64,000 bases of DNA, from assembly GCA_000733415.1 (NCBI GenBank), contig KL662192.1, forward strand, positions 310,240 through 374,239, in the 5' to 3' direction. The translations under genes and the position numbers were made by a program. A model generated the notes under the pieces. It was not told the DNA's origin. It was given only the letters and a program-made list of their open reading frames with translations, and did not search any database. The DNA is from [Leptolyngbya] sp. JSC-1. Lineage in GTDB: Bacteria; Cyanobacteriota; Cyanobacteriia; Elainellales; Elainellaceae. Shown in pieces: positions 16,571 to 26,311 of this stretch (the stretch's first letter is position 1; each line of letters starts with the position of its first letter).

Positions 16571-18258
16571 TTGTCCGTCGCCATCTTGCCGTTTGTAGAT
16601 GGCATGGGGATATGCACTTCCCGATGGGCAATGTCCTCTGACACTTCCTCCAGTGCTTCGCCCGACTCAGCATCCACCAGTTTGACAGTCGTTTGAGACA
16701 CACCTCCCCGAAAGTTGACATCTTTATGCGGGTAGCCCCGCGCCCATAGCCCATTACGCCCTTTGTTGAGGTGTCCTTGAGCCATTAAAAGTTTTGCAAC
16801 TTCGATCGCAGCACTCCCAAAGTAATGCTTGATTTTGCTGGTGGGAATACCCGTTTCTGCTGCGGCACAGAGAAGATGTTTAGCCGCAAAGATAGGGTAT
16901 TCGTCATTAAAGAAAACATCCTCCGCTTCACCAGAGATCAACAGTTCTGGATGCTCTGTGATGTAGCGATCGATCGGATTAAGAGCATTGGGAATCAGCA
17001 CTGTCATTCCCGGTTTGACACGTCCGGCTCGACCACTGCGCTGCTGATATGCCATCTTGGAGCCGGGCCAGCCCCGTAGAACACAGCACTCCAGCTCAGG
17101 TAGGTCAATGCCAGCTTCTAAAGCTTCCGTCGCAATAATCCATTTAATAATGCCGGACTGGAGTTGTTGAACCACTTCAGCGCGACGCTCTGGACTGATG
17201 CCGCCATAGAAAGCAGCCACCTGGTTTGACTTCAGCAGTCCCGTTAGATCCCTGACACTCCGGCGCGAGTTGCAAAAGGCAATCCCGGACTTCTCTTGAG
17301 CTAACAAGAACTGAATAATACGAGCTGTATCCGAAGTAAGGTTGTAGCTGGGTTGAGTCACAACTACCTGGCGATGGGGTGCCGCAGCTCCACTCCTATG
17401 AATCCAAATGAGAGGCTTCGGAGCACGTTTAGTTGGCTTCAGCCCCGCTAGCTTCTGGGCAAGCTGTTTCGGGTTGCCACAGGTGGCGCTCAGAAAGATG
17501 AATTGCAGCTCTCTGGAGCGACCGCCATAGTGATCTACTGTTAGTCGAATGCGACGGATCAGCCAAGCCATATTGGCTCCATAGCTGCCTGAGAGCGTAT
17601 GTGCCTCGTCAATCAACACATAACGCAATTGCTGATAGAAGGTTGCCCAGCGCTGCGATTTCCAAGCTTGCTTGAGTTGAAAGTGAATCAGTTCTGGCGT
17701 GACTCCCAGAATGTGGGGATCGGACGCAAGAATTTGCTCCCGTTCTTCGGTCTTCACATCTCCTGTCATCATTGCCAATACAGGGCGGGAGACAACAGGG
17801 ATGGCTGAAAGCAGCTCCGAGATCTTATGGAACTGATCCAACGCCAATGCGCGGAGTCCGTAAAATGCCAATGCCCGGTGTCCTGCATTCATGCAACCTT
17901 CCAAGATACCAGGGTAGGTGCTGAGTGTTTTGCCGCTGGCAGTGGGAGAGGTGAGAATCAGACTCTTGCTTGCACGAATGGCTTGCAAAGCCTTGAGTTG
18001 ATGGGAGTAGAACTGGTGAATCCCCTGAGCATGAAGAGCCTCAACCAATTCAGGCGGCAAATCAGCAGGAATCTCTTTCAAATCTGGCTCTTGTGCAGGA
18101 ATGGTTTGCTGCCAGAGCAAGTCTTCTCCCAAGAATTCAATGATATCGGTTGGTTCAGAGAGGCTATCGCTCGTTGAATCAGGGTTTTCTGCAATAGAAG
18201 TCGTTGGTGGTGTCCAAAAGCTTTGGAGCAGAGCACCGTAGTTCGGTGTCGTTGTCAT
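16564..18258 (-). CDS. Superfamily 2 DEAH-type helicase, MrfA/YprA-like (N-terminal part)
   Basis: The 564-residue ORF holds both RecA-like domains of a DNA repair helicase: Walker A SPTASGKT (104-111), DEAH at 217-220, SAT motif FLSATCGNP, and motif VI QQRSGRAGR. The family (MrfA in Bacillus) acts in mitomycin C-type DNA repair. After the winged-helix region the frame breaks near 16605: the predicted end HIPMPSTNGKMATDKC does not match the family, whereas the continuation lies in another frame of the next ORF. It sits in the operon dnaX-holA-helicase-recA, about 100 bases after holA. Confidence 0.85.
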   Translation of the reverse strand: MTTTPNYGALLQSFWTPPTTSIAENPDSTSDSLSEPTDIIEFLGEDLLWQQTIPAQEPDLKEIPADLPPELVEALHAQGIHQFYSHQLKALQAIRASKSLILTSPTASGKTLSTYPGILEGCMNAGHRALAFYGLRALALDQFHKISELLSAIPVVSRPVLAMMTGDVKTEEREQILASDPHILGVTPELIHFQLKQAWKSQRWATFYQQLRYVLIDEAHTLSGSYGANMAWLIRRIRLTVDHYGGRSRELQFIFLSATCGNPKQLAQKLAGLKPTKRAPKPLIWIHRSGAAAPHRQVVVTQPSYNLTSDTARIIQFLLAQEKSGIAFCNSRRSVRDLTGLLKSNQVAAFYGGISPERRAEVVQQLQSGIIKWIIATEALEAGIDLPELECCVLRGWPGSKMAYQQRSGRAGRVKPGMTVLIPNALNPIDRYITEHPELLISGEAEDVFFNDEYPIFAAKHLLCAAAETGIPTSKIKHYFGSAAIEVAKLLMAQGHLNKGRNGLWARGYPHKDVNFRGGVSQTTVKLVDAESGEALEEVSEDIAHREVHIPMPSTNGKMATDKC

Positions 18259-18361
18259 GGTCGTTGGCTTCGCTCACTGCCCCAAAACATCCCCCATAGG
18301 GGAAGGCAGATGCCTGCACAGTTACAGGCATTCGATCGCCTCAAACCGCTGCCCCCAAAAG

Positions 18362-19351
18362 TCACTTGGAATGAATGGGCTGAAATAACCGCGCGATCGC
18401 CAGCAGAGATGGCAGGATGGCGTTTGCCTGGACAGCTCCTTGCTTAATCGACATTTCCAAATCCACCAATTTGGTTACTGCCTGAATCAATGTTCTGATG
18501 GGCATGGTTGCTACCTCTTGCCGCAAATAGTAAAGCCGATTGGGATTCCCCACGTTGCACAGTTGAGCAATTTCAGTATTATTCTGGATACCGCTCGCAA
18601 GCGCACTTTTAACCCAGAGCCAGGTTCTAAACTGAGTCAGTAGAGTCGCAACCATCACCAGCATTGGTTCAGAGCGAGCCAGCAATTCATCGATCAGACG
18701 CACCACTGCTTCACTTTCCCCGTTGCGAACTGCCTCCGCCAGTTGCAGATTGCTCTGAGTTTGGCAAGGAATCAGGCTTTGTACTTCAGCAAGACCGACG
18801 GGCTGACCATTCGTATAGATTGCCAGTTTGCGGAGTTCTGAAGCAGCGCGGGTCATGTCATTGCCGATCGCCTCTGCCAGATATTCAACAACATCTTTGG
18901 GCAGTCGTAGTTTCATCTGCTTTGCTTGAGTGGCGTTCAGCTTTGCTGTCGCTTCGCTAATCGCCTCTGCGATCAGATCTGTACGCCAGGGAGGAATTAA
19001 TGAAAGCTCGAAACACTGACCGTACTTGAGCAAATGCTTGTAGATTTTCAGGCGCTTGTCCACATTCGTCGCTAGAAAGACAAGCGTTGTGGCATCTGGC
19101 ATTTGAGCAAGGTACTGCAAACTTTCTAACTGGGTATCACCCCACTGCTTAAGATTGCAGTCTTCTACGACCACAAGCCGTTGACCACCACTGAGCGAGG
19201 GTGTTCGTGCCGCACTCATTGCCTGTTCCAAAGCACTGGATGGGAAGCGATGATAGCAAAGCTCTAACCACTGCGGGTCAAGTTCTGCTTTGTAGTGCTC
19301 TAGTTTTTGTCGGATGGCAAACTGATCATCTCCAGTCAACAGAATAATCAT
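18362..19351 (-). CDS. holA: DNA polymerase III delta subunit (clamp-loader wrench)
   Basis: A 329-residue protein with the delta-subunit pattern: N-terminal MIILLTGDDQFAIRQKL, LVVVEDCNL, and the three-domain AAA+-like architecture without Walker motifs, ending with a helical collar domain (VATLLTQFRTWLWVKSAL). Delta opens the sliding clamp in the gamma/tau complex. Its ATG overlaps the dnaX stop by four bases (ATGA), so the two clamp-loader genes are translationally coupled. Having holA on an accessory replicon is unusual and fits the plasmid-borne clamp at 26312. Confidence 0.88.
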   Translation of the reverse strand: MIILLTGDDQFAIRQKLEHYKAELDPQWLELCYHRFPSSALEQAMSAARTPSLSGGQRLVVVEDCNLKQWGDTQLESLQYLAQMPDATTLVFLATNVDKRLKIYKHLLKYGQCFELSLIPPWRTDLIAEAISEATAKLNATQAKQMKLRLPKDVVEYLAEAIGNDMTRAASELRKLAIYTNGQPVGLAEVQSLIPCQTQSNLQLAEAVRNGESEAVVRLIDELLARSEPMLVMVATLLTQFRTWLWVKSALASGIQNNTEIAQLCNVGNPNRLYYLRQEVATMPIRTLIQAVTKLVDLEMSIKQGAVQANAILPSLLAIARLFQPIHSK

Positions 19352-20796
19352 ACTGATCTCCCATTTTTGCTGGCTGTGAGCGTTCTGATCAATACAGTCA
19401 TAGGCTTCGGGTTGTGGGTAAGTCGCTGAAGCATTCGAGCGATCACCTGTTGATTCGCCTCAAATTTCGCAAACGATGCAGGAGCAACTTCCAGGATTGC
19501 CTTATTTCCTTGCAACTTGGTCAATCGCGCCTGAGCTAACAACTTTTGAGTTCCTGGTTTGGCAGAGGCTACAACTTTTTGCCAGAGAGTTGCTAAATCA
19601 GTAGGTTTATGAACTGCGTCTGCCGAAAATGACTCAGAGATTGCTTTACGGCTGTGCCCATTTTTGCCTACTGCCTGCTTCACATCTGGAGAGCTAAAGG
19701 GGATCGATCTCAACATCGGCATCAAGTTCAGCAGACACGTCTCTAGCCAGACAGCCGCGTTGGTTGTGTTGCGAAGATAGCTCTCTGCTTTCTGTAAGTG
19801 AGCCAGAAATTGATTGAGTGTGTCGAAATCCCAGTGAGCGGTGATCGCCTTCAATTGGCTAAAGTTGATAGGGCTGGTAAGTAGGTCTGCTGCCTGGGGA
19901 GCCGCTTTGAGAATGAGAAGATCTCGGTAGGTTTGGAGCAAGCTGCTGAGAATCAGTTTGGGCGTTTTGCCAGAATCAACCAGCGTTCGGGCTGATTGGA
20001 GGAGTTGAAAGGTATTGTTGGTAGCGATCGCCTCCAGTACTGTCAGCAGGTCTGTTGCCGTAACGCCACCCGTCATTTCGATCACATGATTCGCTGTAAC
20101 CGCTTCACCCAGCAAGCTAACCTGACCCAAAAGCTGAAGAGCATCCCGTAAGCCTCCTTCTGCAAATCGGGCGATCGCCATTAAAGCGTCATCACTGACA
20201 GCGATCGCTTCTGCTTCCGCAACGTCCTGAAGGTGCTGGGCGATCGTCTGGAGCGACAGCACCTGAAAATGAAACACCTGACAGCGGCTCACAATCGTCG
20301 GCAATACTTTATGCACTTCCGTGGTGCAAAGAATGAAGACTACATGGGGTGGTGGCTCTTCAATGCACTTCAACAGGGCGTTTTGGGACTGGGTAGTTAA
20401 TTGATGGCATTCATCTAGAATAAAAATTCGGTAGCGTCCCTGCATGGGTGCAAGGCTACTGCGCTCAATCAAGGCACGGGCATCATCCACCCCATTGTTA
20501 GAAGCTGCATCAATCTCACTCACATCCAGGCTATTGCTGGTTTCAATTGATCGGCAAGATTGACAGGTGCCGCAAGGTTCATCGGCAGGTCCGTCAAAGC
20601 TCAGACAATTGAGCGACTTGGCAAAGATACGCGCAGTAGAGGTTTTGCCAGTGCCTCTAGAACCTGTGAAAAGATACGCTGGGGCTATATACATCCGGTT
20701 GATGGCATTGGTCAAAGCGGTTTGGACGTAGGGTTGTCCAACTAGCTCTGCCAGGGTTTTAGGGCGATATTTTTGGTGTAAGGCGGTGGTCGGCAT
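19348..20796 (-). CDS. dnaX: DNA polymerase III gamma/tau subunit (clamp-loader ATPase)
   Basis: A 482-residue AAA+ ATPase that loads the sliding clamp. It begins HQKYRPKTLAELVGQ, has Walker A GSRGTGKT (45-52), a zinc-binding Cys set (C64, C75, C78, C81), Walker B FILDECHQL, and the SRC arginine-finger motif (IVSRCQVFHF). The C-terminal region is short compared with chromosomal tau, giving a gamma-like product, and no intein is present. It is the first gene of the replication/repair operon and overlaps holA by four bases. Together with DnaN, it would supply a plasmid-specific clamp-loading system. Confidence 0.92.
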   Translation of the reverse strand: MPTTALHQKYRPKTLAELVGQPYVQTALTNAINRMYIAPAYLFTGSRGTGKTSTARIFAKSLNCLSFDGPADEPCGTCQSCRSIETSNSLDVSEIDAASNNGVDDARALIERSSLAPMQGRYRIFILDECHQLTTQSQNALLKCIEEPPPHVVFILCTTEVHKVLPTIVSRCQVFHFQVLSLQTIAQHLQDVAEAEAIAVSDDALMAIARFAEGGLRDALQLLGQVSLLGEAVTANHVIEMTGGVTATDLLTVLEAIATNNTFQLLQSARTLVDSGKTPKLILSSLLQTYRDLLILKAAPQAADLLTSPINFSQLKAITAHWDFDTLNQFLAHLQKAESYLRNTTNAAVWLETCLLNLMPMLRSIPFSSPDVKQAVGKNGHSRKAISESFSADAVHKPTDLATLWQKVVASAKPGTQKLLAQARLTKLQGNKAILEVAPASFAKFEANQQVIARMLQRLTHNPKPMTVLIRTLTASKNGRSV

Positions 20797-20926
20797 GGTG
20801 ATATCGGTTTAATCATCATGGCAATCGCCCCTAGTCAGGGGCAGCTTGCTCCAGCAGCGATAGTTCAAATGGTCAGCATCCTAAAAGCCTTATGATGAGA
20901 GCCGTTGTTAAACTCCGCTTGCTCCG

Positions 20927-21490
20927 TTGAATCGCACCATTCAGCTGCTTCAAGTTCAAGACCAGCAGGTCATCGATGCCATCCTGACCGAGGTGACTGA
21001 CAAGCACCTTGAGGATGCCAGAACTCTTTGGGAGCCGATTTTGGAAGGGAGCGGTCAAGACGACGAGTACTGGAACTGGGTAGGCAAGAGCCGTCGGTCT
21101 AAGTTGCTCCCAGGTGATGAGCTGTACGCGATCGAATGTGAGGGGATGACCCAAGGGCTGATGATGGTTGATGTCTTAAAAAAACGCTGTTTGATTGAAT
21201 CTCAGTTGCGACGGCGGTTAGTCTACATCAGTGCTTTGGCAACTGCCCCCTGGAACCGACCTGTCATGACAAACCCGCCGACCTACAAGGGCGTTGGGGG
21301 TAATCTGGTGGATTTCGCAGTCGCCCGCAGCTACGAATTGGGTTATCAAGGCAGAATCGGGTTACATGCCCTTCCAGGTGCGCTAGGATTTTACAGAAAG
21401 CTGCGCCTTGGACTGCTCAATTGCGGTCCTGATCCTGAAGAACCCGATCACCTCGTTTACTTCGAGACTCTACGGATGGATGACCCATGA
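20927..21490 (+). CDS. GNAT-like acetyltransferase family protein
   Basis: A 187-residue protein whose only in-frame start is a TTG at 20927. The second half has the GNAT hallmarks: a beta-strand (RLVYISALATAPWNR), an acetyl-CoA loop-like segment (YKGVGGNLVDFAVARSYELG) and the GLHALPGALGFYRKLRL motif B. The N-terminal half is unlike common GNATs. The substrate is unknown. It overlaps the next gene by four bases (ATGA), so they are coupled. It is divergent from dnaX. Confidence 0.65.
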   Translation: MNRTIQLLQVQDQQVIDAILTEVTDKHLEDARTLWEPILEGSGQDDEYWNWVGKSRRSKLLPGDELYAIECEGMTQGLMMVDVLKKRCLIESQLRRRLVYISALATAPWNRPVMTNPPTYKGVGGNLVDFAVARSYELGYQGRIGLHALPGALGFYRKLRLGLLNCGPDPEEPDHLVYFETLRMDDP

Positions 21491-22155
21491 CTCAATCGAT
21501 TCCTGCCAAGCCGAAAGCCGCACCCAATGAAGGGACTCGCCATCAACGCCTCATGGAGTTGATTGAAGCAGAGGACGCTGCCAATGGAGAAGTTGGTTGT
21601 GGACGAGATTTAGGAAACAGTATTTCAGGCTATTTCAGCACCCGTGAAATGGCGCTTGAAGACGAAAAACTGAAGCGTTGCTTGCAAGCGCATTTAGGAC
21701 ACATTTTGATGGAGCCGGATTTTGATGCCATCGCCACTCAGATTCAACGCCAGCTTGAGTCTTTGGTCATTCCGGCTGCGAGTCAGTCCCTGGGTACTGA
21801 GCCTCCGCCAGCTTCAACAAACGTCACAGCACATGTTCCAACAGAAGCGCTTAAAGAACTGTTTCAGTCACAGCTTGACGAGTTTTGTTCCGAAGCTGCC
21901 TTAGAACAACTGATTCAGTTTAGCCATCAGATCATCCACAAAGCCGTCCTTCGACCCCGGCATACGTGGTCTAGTCCGATTTGGGTACTGAGAGGCGAGA
22001 CGCAGATCTACATTGCTCAGGCAGCAGGGATTGAAGAGGCGATCGCCCAAGTCAAGACTCAGCATCCCCAGGAAACTGGAAAACTGGAAGTGATCACAGT
22101 CGGAGGTATTCTGGCACCCGACCAGGTGATCCCTTTGAATACAAGCCTGTTATGA
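21487..22155 (+). CDS. Hypothetical protein coupled to the GNAT-like gene
   Basis: A 222-residue soluble protein, not recognised. Residues 1-110 are helical and charged, followed by a Pro/Ser/Thr linker. A C-terminal domain (about 165-222) has strands WVLRGETQIYIAQAAGIEEAI and a GKLEVITVGGILAP end. It is translationally coupled to the GNAT-like gene through an ATGA overlap, so the two probably act together, for example as enzyme and partner. No motif points to a function. Confidence 0.55.
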   Translation: MTQSIPAKPKAAPNEGTRHQRLMELIEAEDAANGEVGCGRDLGNSISGYFSTREMALEDEKLKRCLQAHLGHILMEPDFDAIATQIQRQLESLVIPAASQSLGTEPPPASTNVTAHVPTEALKELFQSQLDEFCSEAALEQLIQFSHQIIHKAVLRPRHTWSSPIWVLRGETQIYIAQAAGIEEAIAQVKTQHPQETGKLEVITVGGILAPDQVIPLNTSLL

Positions 22156-22347
22156 GTTTCTCATCCTAAGGGAACTTTCCAAAGTAAGGATAACGGTTGA
22201 GTGAGCAGCGGCTAATATCCTTCGTTTCTCCACAAAACTCTCACTCGTCCAGCTCAGAGGCTATGTTAGACCGCGCTTTTATGACAAGCCTATAACCCAT
22301 CTGCCGCTTTCGGCGTGCCCTGCAAATCAGTGATGATGGCTTTCAAT

Positions 22348-25131
22348 TCATGTCGGTTGCTCCTGCTTTAAGTGATCTGAAGACAAATCTCCTTCGCTAC
22401 TGCTTAACCTATCTCCAACGCTAGAAATAGGCAGGCTAATCTCTAGCTTCCAAGTTGATAAACACTGGTTAATTTCTACAACAGCAGCGTTGTACTGCCT
22501 TACTCTTCCCAGTAAATTAGCCATTTTTTTGGCGAACTGCCTCTCTTCTTGTTCGGCAAGCGAGTCTAACTTACTTTGCAATTCAGAGTTAGAGGCAAGT
22601 TGCGTTATGTACGTCCTTTGCTCTTCAGCTACACGACTTAAATAAGTCTTTAAAGTTTGTCTAATGATCTGAGGAAAATATACGTTAACAGTAACGTGCA
22701 CTCTATTACTAAAATTCTCCTTTAAAAACTTCTTGATGGTATTTTCTTGTTCTGGTGACATAACAGCAACACCAAATCCTTCAGTTTTTTCAATAATCTG
22801 AGACAAAAGGCTTGCAACAGAAGAAGTTCCGCCAGATATAGCTAACCGTAAGGTTTCTAAAACTACGCTCACTATCTGTTTTTTAAGATCATCAGCAAGT
22901 AGAGTTTTTTCGTCTATCTTAATGCTAGAAAGTGCTTGCGTTAATTTATCACTGTATGAAGCGGTGTGACTCAACCCATAATAAGTTTTATCTTCACGTC
23001 GATAACGATCGCATTCTACAATCGCATGGTTATCAATTGATATCTTGACTTGAGCTTCACAGGCTCTCAACTTTTGTTCAATACCAGCATCTGTCTCTGC
23101 CAGTTCTAGCAAGTCGCGCATATGACTACTCTCAATGTTGGTAATGCGTCCTATTAAGTAGTCAAAAAATGTTTCAATAACCTGCTTAGCTGACTGTCTA
23201 AAAACAGTTTCTAACTCACTAGACACTTTATCAAAAGGTTCAGAGAGCATTACATTAATAGGAGCTGTAGCATTACTCTCTTGTTTTGCAACTGCTTGGT
23301 CATAGATTTGTTTGAGAGATAAGCTATTAATTTCGTCAATTTTAGTTTGAATAGATTGTTTAAGCAGTGAGTACTGTTCTTTAAGTACCTGACACTGACC
23401 ATTTAAGTCATTTGCTGATGACTCAACTGCTCGTTTAGAATCATTCGTTGCTGTTTTGTTTTCCTCCAATTGGGTCGCTGTTACACAATCAATTTCATGA
23501 CGTATTGCTTGATACAAGGATTCTCCAATTTGTTGTAATTTCTCGTTGATTTCTGCAACAATCTGATCTTTTTTGCTGAAGGACTGACCAGGACGACTCT
23601 TCATTAGGGCTTGGAATTGTCTCTGGTATTCATTTCTTAAGTAACTGCATAGAGTTAAAAGGTTTCTCGCAAGTTCTCCATAAAGTTGAGGAGATTTTTC
23701 CTTAGTCAAATAATCAGTAATAGCTTCACGAAAGCCCTCAATTCCACTGTGACTTATCAAATAATCTACCAATCCAAAGCCTGATTCTTTAATGATTCGT
23801 ACGTAAGTATCGTTAGGCTGATCAAAACCATGAACACTTACGCGAAAAGGGCTTCCTACTAATTTTCCAGAGATCCCACAGAATCTATTAAATTCTGAGA
23901 CAAACTTAGGAGTTCTCTCTTTGCCATTTTCGTTGTTTGCTTCATTAGAAAAAATAGTATTTAGACCAAATCTATCAGTCTCGTCTGTCTTTTTTATCAA
24001 ACTACCATAGAATCCTAGTAAAGCACTTGTTTTATACACTCTTGAATGACGAAACTGCTCTTTAATAAGAGCATCTACTAGCTGTTCCGTCTTGGGGTCA
24101 TACCAGGTGTTGTCAATATAATTAAAAATGTTAAAAACACGATCACCAATACTAGGATTAGCTCTGATTCTAGCCAAAAGCTTTCTTTCTGATGTTGACA
24201 ACTCCCCATTGCCACTAATGGCAGATTTGAATACACAAACTACTGCTGAAGTATCAGGATTCTCAAGTTTTTGATAAGTCAAATCTGCGTCTCTCGCCAC
24301 AGGTGCATCAATCCCAGGCGTATCCACAATAACGTTTCCACCTTCTAACAACTTATTGCGGTAGTAGTACTCTACTCGTCTTAATACCGCACTATTATAT
24401 CCCTGCCTTACATAGGAGACTGCATCTGATAGTGCTTGGAATCCAAGGCTTTCCATAGGCAACTCATTTTCAGAATTCTCAAGGATATGCTTCTTGTTTT
24501 CATTCAAACCTTGGATGAGTAAATTTAGAGCATTTGCCCACTCTGCTTCTGGTGTCTTATCTTTCTCACCTGCTGCATTGATAATTGCATCACAATTTTT
24601 CTGAAGTACTTTTAGGTCAGAACTCGAATCATTTTCTTGAATTGAGTTCTTACTTTTCAACTTTCCAACAAGTTCAGTAATTTGTTTGTGGATTTCACTA
24701 TGACTTAAAAATGTCAAAATGACTTTCTCTTTACCGTCAGCACCTGGGGCTTGAATCTGACATTCCGTTCCAGTAGCGTGCCCTGACGAACTATAGAGTA
24801 ATTCTTCTTCAAATAAAGCATTAATCAGCATTGATTTACCAGCGCTATACGCCCCAGCAAATACAATTTCAAATCTTGGAGAAATCGCTTTGTTCAGCGA
24901 AATCTTGGTTCTGGTAAAATCTTGTGACTTTAAAGCATCTTCCTGTTTAGCTAGTTTGATCAAATCTTCAACAAATTTCTCTAAGTCCTGACGAGGAAGC
25001 GGATTCATAGGCTTGAGAGGTGTAGAAAGGGAATTATCAAAGTTATCTATCTCTGCGATCTTCTGACTTTGAGGAGGTAGACTTTTCTCATTAGAACCAA
25101 GTAAAGACTGAATTTTCTCTAACTCACTCAT
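22348..25131 (-). CDS. Dynamin-like large GTPase
   Basis: A 927-residue protein with a GTPase domain at about 85-350: P-loop GAYSAGKSMLINAL (93-100 core), switch Thr in HATGTEC (about 120-122) and DTPG at 270-273. The G4 region reads IFNYIDNTW instead of a standard TKxD. The rest is long helical coiled-coil sequence without clear transmembrane helices, as in bacterial dynamin-like proteins that remodel membranes; some are antiviral. It begins 28 bases after a von Willebrand A protein gene on the same strand, so the pair is probably one operon. Base composition is more AT-rich than that of neighbouring genes, suggesting separate acquisition. Confidence 0.8.
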   Translation of the reverse strand: MSELEKIQSLLGSNEKSLPPQSQKIAEIDNFDNSLSTPLKPMNPLPRQDLEKFVEDLIKLAKQEDALKSQDFTRTKISLNKAISPRFEIVFAGAYSAGKSMLINALFEEELLYSSSGHATGTECQIQAPGADGKEKVILTFLSHSEIHKQITELVGKLKSKNSIQENDSSSDLKVLQKNCDAIINAAGEKDKTPEAEWANALNLLIQGLNENKKHILENSENELPMESLGFQALSDAVSYVRQGYNSAVLRRVEYYYRNKLLEGGNVIVDTPGIDAPVARDADLTYQKLENPDTSAVVCVFKSAISGNGELSTSERKLLARIRANPSIGDRVFNIFNYIDNTWYDPKTEQLVDALIKEQFRHSRVYKTSALLGFYGSLIKKTDETDRFGLNTIFSNEANNENGKERTPKFVSEFNRFCGISGKLVGSPFRVSVHGFDQPNDTYVRIIKESGFGLVDYLISHSGIEGFREAITDYLTKEKSPQLYGELARNLLTLCSYLRNEYQRQFQALMKSRPGQSFSKKDQIVAEINEKLQQIGESLYQAIRHEIDCVTATQLEENKTATNDSKRAVESSANDLNGQCQVLKEQYSLLKQSIQTKIDEINSLSLKQIYDQAVAKQESNATAPINVMLSEPFDKVSSELETVFRQSAKQVIETFFDYLIGRITNIESSHMRDLLELAETDAGIEQKLRACEAQVKISIDNHAIVECDRYRREDKTYYGLSHTASYSDKLTQALSSIKIDEKTLLADDLKKQIVSVVLETLRLAISGGTSSVASLLSQIIEKTEGFGVAVMSPEQENTIKKFLKENFSNRVHVTVNVYFPQIIRQTLKTYLSRVAEEQRTYITQLASNSELQSKLDSLAEQEERQFAKKMANLLGRVRQYNAAVVEINQCLSTWKLEISLPISSVGDRLSSSEGDLSSDHLKQEQPT

Positions 25132-25159
25132 CTGAGTTTGTTACCTCACCTATTTTTAG

Positions 25160-25810
25160 TTACTGAATAGCATTGAGTAAAACTTGCGTCAGCGTTAAAC
25201 CTTGCTTAACTATCTCATCAATCGTGATTGTGTTTACGATGTCATACTTGGCTCCTCTCTCTTCCAGTTGGGTATCTAAAATTTTAAGGTACTTAGTAGC
25301 CTCTTTATCCTTGCCAATCTGGATGAAGGAAATAGTCAGTTCTTCCTTCTTATCTACTTTTTGGGTGGCTTCAGCAATAGCTCTAGCTACTGCTACTTGA
25401 TCATCTGGCTTTCCATCAGTAATGATCAATATAGTTTCTCCATTCGGCTTTGTCTGTCCACTCGTCTTCCGCTCAAAGTAGTCATCTAGAGCAACTTGTA
25501 GAACCTCTACCAAATTTGTTTCACCAAAGGGATCTTCATCCTCAAAAATCTGTACAACTTTCCGCGTAGTAACATTGGTATACGCAGTAAATCTGTCAGA
25601 AAAAACGTAGACTGTGATACCGTCTGGGTCTAACTTCTCACACTTGCTGGCTAACGCGATCGTAGACTCTTTCATCGAATCCCATCGATTCTTCAGTTCT
25701 CGTTCGCTTTTAACTTTTTCTTCATCATCATCCGTAATTGCCATACTGCCACTCTTATCAATGATTAGAGTGTAATCACGGTTCTTCAGCATTTCACGAT
25801 TTTCAGTCAT
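25160..25810 (-). CDS. von Willebrand factor type A domain protein
   Basis: A 216-residue protein beginning MTENREMLKNRDYTLIIDKSGSM; this ATG has a GAGAGGG site nearby, whereas the frame to 25951 adds an unlikely N-terminus. It is a single vWA domain with a full metal-ion adhesion site: D18-x-S20-x-S22, an intermediate Thr region (TAYTNVTTRK) and TDGKPDD. There is no signal peptide or membrane helix, so it is cytoplasmic. Such domains bind partner proteins through a metal. It is immediately followed by the dynamin-like GTPase. A regulator or adaptor of that GTPase is the simplest reading. Confidence 0.78.
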   Translation of the reverse strand: MTENREMLKNRDYTLIIDKSGSMAITDDDEEKVKSERELKNRWDSMKESTIALASKCEKLDPDGITVYVFSDRFTAYTNVTTRKVVQIFEDEDPFGETNLVEVLQVALDDYFERKTSGQTKPNGETILIITDGKPDDQVAVARAIAEATQKVDKKEELTISFIQIGKDKEATKYLKILDTQLEERGAKYDIVNTITIDEIVKQGLTLTQVLLNAIQ

Positions 25811-26311
25811 GGTAGCCCTCTCTTTTATCGTGTTTATTGGATTGTGTATCGCTTTATAGTCATGAGCCGTATCACGCTCATAAGTTGGAGACTGCTGGTG
25901 AAACAGTCCCCAATATTCCAGCAGACGCATAATTTTCGATAGTATCTGCATCTTCTAAAAACTATTTTTGACTTTTTTATTTGAAAAAATCATGACTTCC
26001 AAAATCTTTTTGTATACCACTATACTATTTTGTAAAAGTTATGGCCAGCTTGTTGAACACTGATAGTTAACCTTACGGTTGTGTCCCCGTAGACAGTTCA
26101 GCGACCTAATGATTAATAGACAGAAAGCTTCCGTCTAAGATGCCACAGTGGATGGGTATGTAGAATGATTCGACATACCACCCCAAAGACAGTGATTAGG
26201 TAGAATTTTTCGGCTAGTATCCTGATGGAGGTGGATAGCCTGAATCTTTCCACATATTTTTAGATTTACTACGGAGGTAATCAGGTGTGCTTAATAGCAC
26301 ACCACAACAAC
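25811..26311. other. Intergenic region, AT-rich promoter side and hairpins
   Basis: No convincing gene is present. The part next to the vWA gene is AT-rich (about 25950-26040, with TATACTATTT-type sequence) and probably contains its promoter. GGTATGT at 26155-26161 pairs with ACATACC at 26173-26179. A perfect 8-base hairpin lies near the dnaN end and is listed separately. Confidence 0.5.
26284..26303 (-). terminator. Hairpin after dnaN
   Basis: GGTGTGCT (26284-26291), loop TAAT, AGCACACC (26296-26303): a perfect 8-base stem lying 9 bases beyond the dnaN stop codon. There is no T run after it in the minus direction, so it may be a factor-dependent terminator or an mRNA-stabilising end. Confidence 0.5.
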
